IMG/VR virus record: IMGVR_UViG_3300044970_001657
Location: 1-47,340 of that record
DNA: 47,340 nt
Source: a virus
Direction: 5' to 3' (one strand)
Shown here in pieces: positions 37,618-44,440 of this stretch. The stretch's first letter is position 1. The number at the start of each line of letters is the position of its first letter. The notes beneath the pieces are model-generated. The model ran no database searches. It was given only the letters and a program-made list of their open reading frames with translations, and had not been told where the DNA came from. A program made the position numbers and the translations under genes.

Positions 37618-37871
37618 CTGACCTTTCCCCCGCCGCAAAGGCGGTGCTGGATGCCGTGCGTTACGAGGTAGAGGCCGAGTGCTATTCACCGTGGATTGCC
37701 GCCGCCGCCCTGCGAGCTGCTGCGGATCAGGTGGTGCCAGAAGAGCCAGAACTAAATCCATTAAAAGCATGGAGCGTCGAAGACTGGAACCACATGAACA
37801 CAACAAAGTATCAGAGAGAAGAATGTCGCCGCCAACTCCTCGCCATCGCTGACGAACTGGAGAGCCAATGA
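37614..37871 (+). CDS. 'ALRAAADQVVP' family protein, tandem copy 2, 85 aa
   Basis: MTDLSPAAKAVLDAVRYEVE, AAALRAAADQVVPEEP and RRQLLAIADELESQ mark it as a paralogue of its two neighbours. It overlaps each by ATGA, so the three are probably made in fixed ratio from one message and could form a hetero-oligomer. Function unknown. Confidence 0.7.
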   Translation: MTDLSPAAKAVLDAVRYEVEAECYSPWIAAAALRAAADQVVPEEPELNPLKAWSVEDWNHMNTTKYQREECRRQLLAIADELESQ

Positions 37872-38104
37872 CTGAACTTTCACTACAAGCGCAGACAGTG
37901 CTGGATGCTACGGACTACCCAGAAGATTGGGCTACCCGTATGCGTGTTGCCGCCGCCCTCCGCGCTGCTGCGGATCAGGTGGTGCCGGATGCGGCCAACT
38001 ACTTACGCGCTGCTATCAACAGTGTGGACTGGTGGGACGCGCACGATCAGATCCGCGCCGAACTCCTCGCCATTGCCACCGAACTAGAAAACAACCATGC
38101 CTAA
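37868..38104 (+). CDS. 'ALRAAADQVVP' family protein, tandem copy 3, 78 aa
   Basis: MTELSLQAQTVLDATDYPED, AAALRAAADQVVPDAA and RAELLAIATELENNHA. This is the third tandem paralogue and the most diverged in its middle. It overlaps the AP2 gene by 8 nt. Function unknown. Confidence 0.7.
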   Translation: MTELSLQAQTVLDATDYPEDWATRMRVAAALRAAADQVVPDAANYLRAAINSVDWWDAHDQIRAELLAIATELENNHA

Positions 38105-38387
38105 AGTCAGCTACCTTTCCAGGAAGATGTCTGATAAAGACTTCTACCTTTCCCAAGCATCAAGGCCACGGCCAGCCAATGCATTTAGCCAGTATCGTGG
38201 CGTAAGTAAAGGCAACAAAGGTATGTATCGTGCCATGTTGACTTTCAAAGGTAAGCGTTATTACCTTGGTACTTATGAACATGAGATTGATGCAGCACGT
38301 GCTTATAACAAAGCAGCGCTTGCAATCATTGGTGACTATGCTTTAATCAATGAACTACCAGTGGTGGATGAGGAATCCAATGTCTAA
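38097..38387 (+). CDS. stand-alone AP2 domain protein, 96 aa
   Basis: Residues ~32-75 match an AP2 DNA-binding domain: YRGVSKGNKGMYRAMLTFKG, then KRYYLGTYEHEIDAARAYNK. In phages this domain usually accompanies HNH homing endonucleases, but no nuclease motif is present here. It may be a remnant of one or a DNA-binding protein in its own right. It overlaps the previous and next genes by 8 nt each. Confidence 0.78.
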   Translation: MPKVSYLSRKMSDKDFYLSQASRPRPANAFSQYRGVSKGNKGMYRAMLTFKGKRYYLGTYEHEIDAARAYNKAALAIIGDYALINELPVVDEESNV

Positions 38388-39036
38388 TGTCAAACTAATC
38401 TGGGCCACACCTGATGCTGAATCATTGATTACCAAGATGGCACGCGTTAGTGCGCCCGCCAATCAGGACAATATGGATACAGCACCAAGGCTGTTGAAGT
38501 ACCTGATCAAGCACAAGCATTGGTCGCCGTACGAGATGGCTAATCTTTGTGTTGAAATCGAAACAACTCGTGATATTTCAGCGCAGATTCTTCGGCATCG
38601 TTCGTTCTCGTTCCAGGAATTTAGCCAGCGTTACGCAGATGTAGGTGAGCTTGGCTCATCGGTCATTCCTCACCTGCGTAGGCAAGACACTAAGAATCGT
38701 CAGAACAGTATCGATGATCTGTCATCTGATGTGATTGCTGGTTACTACCGACGCATTGGTCATCTCTTTGAGGATGCTGAGCATCTATACAGGGAGATGG
38801 TTAGTGCAGGTGTTGCTAAAGAATGTGCACGCTCAGTGCTACCCATTGCAACACAAACCAGAATGTATATGAACGGTACGCTCCGTTCGTGGATCCATTA
38901 CCTACAACTTCGCTGTGATGCAGGAACCCAACTTGAACACCGACAGATTGCAGAGCAAATCAAAGACATCTTCTGTGAACAGTTCCCTGTTATTGGTGAG
39001 GCTGCATTTGAACAAGAGGGTGTGACCTCACGGTGA
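38380..39036 (+). CDS. thyX: FAD-dependent thymidylate synthase ThyX, 218 aa
   Basis: The diagnostic ThyX motif RHRSFSFQEFSQRY is at residues 72-85. Other conserved blocks include HKHWSPYEMANLCVEIE, which holds a flavin/substrate-binding His, and GTLRSWIHYLQLRCDAGTQ with the dUMP-binding Arg region. The enzyme methylates dUMP to dTMP using methylene-THF and NADPH, boosting thymidine for replication. I choose ATG 38380 (MSNVKLIWATP), overlapping the AP2 gene. Length is normal for phage ThyX. Confidence 0.95.
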   Translation: MSNVKLIWATPDAESLITKMARVSAPANQDNMDTAPRLLKYLIKHKHWSPYEMANLCVEIETTRDISAQILRHRSFSFQEFSQRYADVGELGSSVIPHLRRQDTKNRQNSIDDLSSDVIAGYYRRIGHLFEDAEHLYREMVSAGVAKECARSVLPIATQTRMYMNGTLRSWIHYLQLRCDAGTQLEHRQIAEQIKDIFCEQFPVIGEAAFEQEGVTSR

Positions 39037-39138
39037 TCAAGCCGCAAGGTCATTCGCTTTAAAACCAGGAGAAGCAGCAGAAATCCTGATTCCCTCGGGG
39101 CTGACGCTGCTCTTCTTTACCCCTTATCTATATTAACT
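39037..39138 (+). promoter_or_regulatory. thyX 3' intergenic region with weak hairpin
   Basis: AGCAGC (39073-39078) can pair with GCTGCT (39116-39121), followed by CTTCTTT, a weak terminator candidate. TATCTATATTAACT just before the next ATG could supply a -10 box. No gene is seen. Confidence 0.35.
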
Positions 39139-39384
39139 ATGGAATACTCAATTAAAGATTTGGCTATCCAACATTGGGAAGCTCTTGTTCTTGGTGGTTT
39201 GGATGGACGTGAGTACACAGACTCAATGCTCTACATCCGCAATGCCTTGAACTTTGTGCCAGATGATTTGATGTCTGGTGTAATTGAGGTGGTGGATGGT
39301 GAGCACTCTCGCGTACTGACCTACCCGCCGTCCACCGGCGACGGAATGCCTAGTGACTCCGAAAAAACTACGAACGAATCGTAG
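39139..39384 (+). CDS. hypothetical acidic protein, 81 aa
   Basis: Begins MEYSIKDLAIQHWEALVLGG, then YTDSMLYIRNALNFVPDDLM, with a Ser/Asp/Glu-rich disordered C-terminus (STGDGMPSDSEKTTNES). No family recognised. It stands alone between thyX and the GP88-like gene, followed by pseudoknot 7. Confidence 0.55.
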   Translation: MEYSIKDLAIQHWEALVLGGLDGREYTDSMLYIRNALNFVPDDLMSGVIEVVDGEHSRVLTYPPSTGDGMPSDSEKTTNES

Positions 39385-39426
39385 CACCAAATCCTTTGCG
39401 CCGCAGAGGGTCTGGTAAGATTCAAT

Positions 39427-39450
39427 GGACCTGAGATGTCCCTAAACTCA
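39427..39450 (+). ncRNA. putative H-type pseudoknot, copy 7
   Basis: GGAC (39427-39430)/GTCC (39438-39441), with TGAG (39432-39435) pairing CTCA (39447-39450) after a CTAAA linker. Compared with copy 6 the loop changes GGG to GAG, turning a G-U into an A-U pair with the same CTCA. It lies 36 nt before ATG 39487. Confidence 0.62.
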
Positions 39451-39486
39451 TTCATTAGCCCAGCTTATCAATCACATTCAACACCA

Positions 39487-40275
39487 ATGCAACTCCTCAA
39501 ATTTTCCAACGGCAACGGCAAGCTCAAGAACCGTCTGATCTTCTCGCTGCCTGCAGGTCACTCATGCCCACACGCTGGTGTGTGCAAGACATTTGCTGAC
39601 CGGGTCACCGGACTCATTACTGATCTGCCCCAGTACACAGGCACAGAAGCAGATGAGTTCCGGTGCTTTGCTGCTATGGCAGAGGTACGGCCTACCGTTC
39701 GTGCAGCACGCTGGCACAACTGGGATCTTATCCGCGAGACCATGCATTGCAATGGGAACCAAGCTATGTTGCTGCGTGACCTGATCGACTTGTCACTCAG
39801 TATGCAGGCACCCAAGGAACTGGTGCGAGTCCATGAGTCTGGTGACTTCTGGACTGAGAACTACATGCGAGCCTGGCTGATGGTTGCTGCCCAGCGACCC
39901 AAGCAAAAGTTCTATGCATACACCAAGTCCCTTGGTATGTGGTACAACTTGCGTGATCAGATCCCGTCCAACTTTTATCTCACCGCATCTTGCGGTGGGA
40001 CACTCGATTACTTGATCCCCAAGTATCCCGATGTGTTCCAGCGAGTGGCCTACGTTGTGTACACAGAAGAGGAAGCGGCTGCACGCGGACTCGAAATTGA
40101 TCACGACGACAGCCATTGCTTAGGTGACAAACCGTTTGCACTACTGGTGCATGGGAGCCAGCGTGCTGGATCTGAAGCTATGCAAGCTGTCACACAACGC
40201 AAGAAGGATGGTGGATTTGTTGGGTATGGCAAGACATTCCAAAAAGAATCTGTAGAACCTTGCATTGCTAAATAG
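39487..40275 (+). CDS. GP88-like phage protein, 262 aa
   Basis: It matches the 'gene product 88' family first seen in mycobacteriophages: SLPAGHSCPHAGVCKTFADR, FRCFAAMAEVRPTVRAARW, VRVHESGDFWTENYMRAWL, and KFYAYTKSLGMWYNLRD. Conserved Cys (HSCP, GVC, RCF) suggest metal binding. The biochemical function is not established, though the fold has been compared to radical-SAM-like or nuclease barrels. I start at ATG 39487 (MQLLKFSNG), since the upstream in-frame ATG would lie in pseudoknot 7. Confidence 0.8.
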   Translation: MQLLKFSNGNGKLKNRLIFSLPAGHSCPHAGVCKTFADRVTGLITDLPQYTGTEADEFRCFAAMAEVRPTVRAARWHNWDLIRETMHCNGNQAMLLRDLIDLSLSMQAPKELVRVHESGDFWTENYMRAWLMVAAQRPKQKFYAYTKSLGMWYNLRDQIPSNFYLTASCGGTLDYLIPKYPDVFQRVAYVVYTEEEAAARGLEIDHDDSHCLGDKPFALLVHGSQRAGSEAMQAVTQRKKDGGFVGYGKTFQKESVEPCIAK

Positions 40276-40283
40276 ATGAGGTA

Positions 40284-40314
40284 ACATCTGTCAGTCTTCT
40301 TGATTGACAGATGT
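40284..40314 (+). promoter_or_regulatory. 10-bp perfect inverted repeat covering a start codon
   Basis: ACATCTGTCA (40284-40293) is the exact reverse complement of TGACAGATGT (40305-40314), with an 11-nt loop. The 3' arm contains ATG 40311. Translation from 40311 would be masked unless the hairpin opens. ATG 40320 just outside is an alternative start. Confidence 0.65.
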
Positions 40315-40544
40315 CTTACATGCTTGCTTGCTGGAGGTGGAATGAACCTTACGGCGTCACTGCCTCCAGTTCTTCTAATAAATTTGAATTGATTCCGCTA
40401 GACTCAGACTCTGCATTATCCAAGGTCTTCAGTCATCCGTACCGCTCGGGTGCACAGAAAATCTTGAGCTGGATCAAAGAGAATGACGACAGCATCAACG
40501 GTGAAGAACTCTCAATTCAAGAAGTCTCGAGGTTTTGCAGATGA
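40311..40544 (+). CDS. hypothetical protein, 77 aa
   Basis: MSYMLACWRWNEPYGVTASS, a short polar middle, and a C-terminal helix (GAQKILSWIKENDDSINGEE). The start is either ATG 40311 inside the 10-bp hairpin or ATG 40320. It overlaps the endonuclease VII-like gene by ATGA. No family recognised. Its position before the polymerase suggests an early replication-associated protein, by context only. Confidence 0.55.
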   Translation: MSYMLACWRWNEPYGVTASSSSNKFELIPLDSDSALSKVFSHPYRSGAQKILSWIKENDDSINGEELSIQEVSRFCR

Positions 40545-41008
40545 GCAATAACACTGAATCTAAAAAATGTTCAACTTGTAAAGAAACAAAATTAACTTCT
40601 GAATTTTATTATCGAAGTGACTCAAAACGTTACAGAAGTGATTGCAAAAAATGTATGCAAACCAAAAGTACTTTACGTTGGAAAACAGATCCTGATTTTA
40701 GACAAAAAGGAAAAGAAAGAAATAGGCGTTGGCAACGACAAAACTTTTATGATCTATCCTTGCAAGAAGAGATGTGTTTAAAAGCGTATCAAGCAAATTG
40801 TTGTGGAATATGTAATGCACAATTTAAATCTGATGGTGACTATCATGTTGATCATTGCCATGTTACCAATCAAATAAGAGGGCTTCTTTGTCCTCTTTGT
40901 AACAAGGGTTTAGGTTTATTTAAAGACAATCCCGTAGTATTAAAAAAGGCAGCAAGTTATGTCGAAAGTAATGGAGTCGGTTTTTCCTTTGACCCCAAAA
41001 GAAAATGA
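40541..41008 (+). CDS. endonuclease VII-like (HNH/treble-clef) homing nuclease, 155 aa
   Basis: An N-terminal zinc ribbon (Cys10, Cys13, Cys35, Cys38) precedes the recombination endonuclease VII core: CCGICNAQF (Cys88, Cys91), YHVDHCHVTNQIRGLLCPLC (residues 101-120), then NKGLGLFKDNPVVLKKAASY. I use ATG 40541, which overlaps the previous stop. In phages this fold acts as a Holliday-junction resolvase or, as a stand-alone AT-rich gene like this, a homing endonuclease. It overlaps the first 50 nt of the DNA polymerase gene. Confidence 0.82.
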   Translation: MSNNTESKKCSTCKETKLTSEFYYRSDSKRYRSDCKKCMQTKSTLRWKTDPDFRQKGKERNRRWQRQNFYDLSLQEEMCLKAYQANCCGICNAQFKSDGDYHVDHCHVTNQIRGLLCPLCNKGLGLFKDNPVVLKKAASYVESNGVGFSFDPKRK

Positions 41009-42812
41009 AACATATCTTATCGTTGACTTAGAGACCAATGGACTTTACGATGCAACAACAAAAGTTTTTTGTGTTGTTATTCATGACGTTGGACTCAAAC
41101 AAACTTTTAGTTATGGGCCTGATTCTATTGATGATGCTCTTATTCATTTGGCAACTGCCGATTGCCTTATTGGTCATAACTTGATTTTTTTTGACATTCC
41201 AGTCCTAAAGAAACTGCACCCATCTGTTCAACTCAACGGAAGAATCATTGACACACTCATCTGCACCAGACTCATCTGGCCCAAGGAAATCCTCTACACT
41301 CTTGACGATGAACAATATACGCAGGTTCCAAAGGGACTCAAGGGGTCTGCATCTCTCAAGGCATGGGGATGGAGGTTGGCCGATCACAAGATCGACTTCA
41401 AAGACTTCAGTGAATACAGTGAAGAAATGTTGGCATACTGTCAGCAGGACGTTGCTGTTACTAAGAAGCTTTGGCAGCACATCACAAAAGAAAACTACCC
41501 GCAGCCTGCGCTCAAGCTTGAGCATGACCTTGCCCTGGCAATTGAAAAACAAATTAGAGCAGGCATTCCTTTTGATGTGGATGCATGTCTTGATTTGGTG
41601 GATAGTCTCAGAGCAAAGGAAGCAGAACTTGAGGCACACCTAAAAGAAATATTTCCACCTAACAAGATTGAATCAATCTTTGTTCCAAAGGTAAACAACT
41701 CGAAACGTGGCTATGTTAAGGGTCAGCCGTTTACTAAAGTCACGTATCAAGAATTTAATCCTGGATCTCGTACGCAAATTGTTGATCGTCTACAACAAAA
41801 GTACGGTTGGGTACCAGAGAAGAATACTGAGAAGGGTAATCCAGTTCTTGATGATGATGTACTCGATGCCTTGCCGTACCCGGAAGCCAAGCCATTGGCT
41901 GAATATATGTTAGTCAAGAAACGTCTTGGTCAGATTGCTGATGGCAACAATGCTTGGCTAAAGCTTGTCAATAATGATGATGGCCGTATGCACGGTGATC
42001 TCATTACCAATGGATGTATTACGGGCCGAGCAAGTCACCGTAATCCCAACATGGCTCAAGTGCCAGCAGGTTATTCACCTTACGGTCATGAATGTCGTTC
42101 GTTGTTCCATGCTCCTGATGGTTGGGATCTTATTGGGATCGATGCTAAAGCTTTGGAGCTTAGGTGTCTTGCCGGGTATCTAGCCATCTGGGATGATGGT
42201 GAGTACTCAGCAATGGTTACAAACCCTGAAGTTGACATCCACATCTATAACCAAAAGATGTTTGGTGTAGAGACCAGGGACATTGCAAAGCGTTTGCTTT
42301 ATGGGGTCTTGTATGGTGCTGGTGCTTTGAAGGCTGGTACCATCATTGATCCGAATGAAAAAGATGAAGTAGTTCTTAGAAAACTAGGAGCTACTGCAAT
42401 TAATTCATTCATGGACGGGGTGCCTGCACTCCGTAAACTCAAACAACTTATTGATGAAACCATTGGCTTACGCGGTTATCTTATCGGCCTTGATCGTCGG
42501 ACGTTACATTGTCGTTCCGCTTTTAAAGGATTGAATGTTTTGTTGCAAGCAAGTGGTGCAGCAATCATGAAGCAAGTTGTTATCAACACACATAACAACA
42601 TTGAACAGAACCTTGGTTTGGTGCATGGCAAGGATTGGGAACAGCTCCTGTTTGTCCATGATGAGATTCAGGTGGCATGTAATCCACAGCACACTGAGCT
42701 GATCAAGGAGCAGGCATTGGCTGCGTTCCCGCAAGCGCAACAATTCTTTGGATTCCGCTGTCCTATTGAAGGGGATGCTAAGGTGGGCTGCACCTGGGCA
42801 GACACCCATTGA
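40959..42812 (+). CDS. family A DNA polymerase with 3'-5' exonuclease, T7-like, 617 aa
   Basis: The replicative polymerase. Exonuclease motifs are Exo I YLIVDLETNG (Asp23, Glu25), Exo II LIGHNLIFFDIPVL, and Exo III YCQQDVAVTK. Polymerase motif A is DLIGIDAKALELRCLAGYL (Asp395). Motif B is RDIAKRLLYGVLYGAG (Arg440, Lys444, Tyr448 at the sugar-discrimination position). Motif C is FVHDEIQVAC (His567, Asp568). The spacing and the DIH.YNQ segment closely follow T7 polymerase, though 617 aa is shorter than its 704. The start lies within the nuclease gene, and the first ~250 nt look AT-rich. Confidence 0.95.
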   Translation: MSKVMESVFPLTPKENETYLIVDLETNGLYDATTKVFCVVIHDVGLKQTFSYGPDSIDDALIHLATADCLIGHNLIFFDIPVLKKLHPSVQLNGRIIDTLICTRLIWPKEILYTLDDEQYTQVPKGLKGSASLKAWGWRLADHKIDFKDFSEYSEEMLAYCQQDVAVTKKLWQHITKENYPQPALKLEHDLALAIEKQIRAGIPFDVDACLDLVDSLRAKEAELEAHLKEIFPPNKIESIFVPKVNNSKRGYVKGQPFTKVTYQEFNPGSRTQIVDRLQQKYGWVPEKNTEKGNPVLDDDVLDALPYPEAKPLAEYMLVKKRLGQIADGNNAWLKLVNNDDGRMHGDLITNGCITGRASHRNPNMAQVPAGYSPYGHECRSLFHAPDGWDLIGIDAKALELRCLAGYLAIWDDGEYSAMVTNPEVDIHIYNQKMFGVETRDIAKRLLYGVLYGAGALKAGTIIDPNEKDEVVLRKLGATAINSFMDGVPALRKLKQLIDETIGLRGYLIGLDRRTLHCRSAFKGLNVLLQASGAAIMKQVVINTHNNIEQNLGLVHGKDWEQLLFVHDEIQVACNPQHTELIKEQALAAFPQAQQFFGFRCPIEGDAKVGCTWADTH

Positions 42813-42815
42813 ATC

Positions 42816-43067
42816 ATGACAAACAAACGCAAACCAACCCTTAAGCAAATCTTTAATGCTTGGATTAAATACCAAAAGAAATCTGATGAAAAATATAAAG
42901 CAGAAGTGTTTGCTAGAGACTTAGCAAAGCAAGCGGATCTTTACGCAACAGAGCTGATTGAATATGAAGGGCGTGTTTATCGCATTACAATTACCAACAG
43001 CACATGGGGCAATAACTACGAAGTAAAACAAATTGCAAGTGCCTCTGAATTTCCTATTAAAAGTTAA
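42816..43067 (+). CDS. hypothetical basic protein, 83 aa
   Basis: The sequence TLKQIFNAWIKYQKKSDEKY then DLAKQADLYATELIEYEGRV is helical and basic, with a beta end (YRITITNSTWGNNYEVKQIA). It starts 3 nt after the polymerase stop, so it may assist replication. No family recognised. Pseudoknot 4 follows. Confidence 0.58.
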   Translation: MTNKRKPTLKQIFNAWIKYQKKSDEKYKAEVFARDLAKQADLYATELIEYEGRVYRITITNSTWGNNYEVKQIASASEFPIKS

Positions 43068-43072
43068 CTGCT

Positions 43073-43099
43073 CGTCCCAGGTAAGACGTTAAACTGCCT
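43073..43099 (+). ncRNA. putative H-type pseudoknot, copy 4
   Basis: CGTC (43073-43076)/GACG (43085-43088), with AGGTA (43079-43083) pairing TGCCT (43095-43099, one G-U) after TTAAAC. It ends 21 nt before the SSB start at 43121. Confidence 0.6.
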
Positions 43100-43120
43100 T
43101 AACAACTACTTCTCGAACAC

Positions 43121-43930
43121 ATGAACTTTGTTTCTGTTTGCGCTCAGACCACTGAAGTACCGCGTGAGGTATTCATTAGCGCAAGTTCTACAGCCATGCG
43201 TTGCATGGTAATGTTGCCTCCCGTAGGCAAGAAAGCTCCAACGCCAATTGAACTCAATGTGTACGGTAAGAATGCCGAGCGTTTTTCCCGAGTACCCAAG
43301 GGTGCACAGATCTACATTCACGGCGCCAAGCTACGTTTCGAACTTGAGTCCAGAACGTTTTCGTTACATGGAGGAATTATTGCTCCGGCTAACGATCAGT
43401 TCCCAATCTTCAACACAGTTATCCTCAGCGGTCGCTGCGTCAAAGACATTGATCAAGAAGATGCACGAGCCTTCAAGACAACTGCCGATGGCTTGATGAT
43501 CTGCAACCAAACTCTTTCTGTTAATACAGGAAGGAATCAGGCAGATCTGTTTAACTTCTTTGCCATGAACTCGGCAGAAGATAAGTTGAACAATGCTGAA
43601 CTACTGGTTAACTTCACACGTAAAGGAACTGGTCTTACGATCCAGGGTCGTCTGATCACTGATGCGTGGAAGGATGCCAACACAGGTGAGAAGCGCTCTA
43701 ACACCAAGATCCAACTGGTGTCCATGACCCTGGCACCTAAGGGCCAAGGGGAAGTGAAGCCGATTGCACCGCAAACAACTGTTGCCTCTAGTGAGAATGT
43801 CACTAGTCTGTGGGGTGGCCGTACCGCTGAGGAAGGCTCTGACCCCTGGACGCAAAGCTCTGGTGGTGGGCTGCCTGATCTCCCCGGTCAGTATGGCTCC
43901 GCACCTGATCTCGAAGAAGTTCCTTTCTGA
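43121..43930 (+). CDS. single-stranded DNA-binding protein with two OB folds, 269 aa
   Basis: Two SSB-like OB domains lie in tandem. The first (about 1-90) contains LNVYGKNAERFSRVPKGAQI and YIHGAKLRFE. The second (about 100-210) contains FFAMNSAEDKLNNAELLVNF and the signature GRLITDAWKDANTGEKRSN. A disordered Gly/Ser/Pro linker leads to an acidic, hydrophobic tip DLEEVPF, the classic SSB protein-docking tail. Most bacterial SSBs have one OB fold and about 170 aa, so this is a duplicated form. It sits just after the polymerase. Confidence 0.85.
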   Translation: MNFVSVCAQTTEVPREVFISASSTAMRCMVMLPPVGKKAPTPIELNVYGKNAERFSRVPKGAQIYIHGAKLRFELESRTFSLHGGIIAPANDQFPIFNTVILSGRCVKDIDQEDARAFKTTADGLMICNQTLSVNTGRNQADLFNFFAMNSAEDKLNNAELLVNFTRKGTGLTIQGRLITDAWKDANTGEKRSNTKIQLVSMTLAPKGQGEVKPIAPQTTVASSENVTSLWGGRTAEEGSDPWTQSSGGGLPDLPGQYGSAPDLEEVPF

Positions 43931-43935
43931 TTACC

Positions 43936-44160
43936 ATGCCGCTTGAAATTACTGGTGTTGACGCTGACTTCTCTTTAGAAGATGTAGTCGCTTATGAGTT
44001 CTTTATGGAACATGTAAGCATTTTGTTTGGCAATGAAAACCTTGATAAGGATGAACTTGCTGATTCAATAGCAAAACTTGCTACTGCTTCTTACATGATT
44101 GGAGCAATGTTTTCTCAAGCCCGTGAACAACACATCGAAAAAGCTAATGTCGAAAACTGA
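43936..44160 (+). CDS. hypothetical acidic helical protein, 74 aa
   Basis: MPLEITGVDADFSLEDVVAY then LDKDELADSIAKLATASYMI and GAMFSQAREQHIEKANVEN, helical and acidic. It follows the SSB stop closely and overlaps the next gene by 14 nt. No family recognised. Confidence 0.55.
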   Translation: MPLEITGVDADFSLEDVVAYEFFMEHVSILFGNENLDKDELADSIAKLATASYMIGAMFSQAREQHIEKANVEN

Positions 44161-44386
44161 TCAACGCATGAAGTTTACCCTTGAGGAAGAAGAGTACACA
44201 GTCGTATTCCAAAGCGCTGGTGTTACTACTGATGAAATCCTTGAGCACTTCATCATGTTCATGAAGGGCTGTGGGTACAAGGAAGACAGTGTTTACGCTG
44301 CGCTCCAGGAATCACTGGATGAACGTGAAGCTTTGTCAAAAGCGGCTGCGCTTCATGACAAGGATGCCTGCAAGGACTTAGTGTAG
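44147..44386 (+). CDS. hypothetical acidic protein, 79 aa
   Basis: I choose ATG 44147 (MSKTDQRMKFTLEEEEYTVV). ATG 44168 is also possible. A beta-hairpin start, then FQSAGVTTDEILEHFIMFMK and a helical tail (ALQESLDEREALSKAAALHD). The layout resembles small proteins next to SSB genes in cyanophages. No name can be given. Pseudoknot 5 follows. Confidence 0.55.
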   Translation: MSKTDQRMKFTLEEEEYTVVFQSAGVTTDEILEHFIMFMKGCGYKEDSVYAALQESLDEREALSKAAALHDKDACKDLV

Positions 44387-44391
44387 GTCAC

Positions 44392-44418
44392 CGCCTCGGG
44401 ATGGCGTTAAAAGCGTCC
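44392..44418 (+). ncRNA. putative H-type pseudoknot, copy 5
   Basis: CGCC (44392-44395)/GGCG (44403-44406), compensatory to the CGTC/GACG of other copies. GGAT (44399-44402) pairs GTCC (44415-44418, one G-U) after a TTAAAA linker. It ends 22 nt before ATG 44441. Confidence 0.58.
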
Positions 44419-44440
44419 ACGTCCAAACCCTGAACAAACC

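Noticed and set aside
41205-41639. 144-codon minus-strand frame inside the DNA polymerase gene
   Set aside because: Antisense to conserved polymerase exonuclease sequence; Cys/Phe/Leu-rich shadow.
26435-44418. Assigning the pseudoknots to preQ1-I, SAM-II or glutamine riboswitches
   Set aside because: The layout is similar, but the conserved core bases of those classes as I know them are not present; no name is justified.
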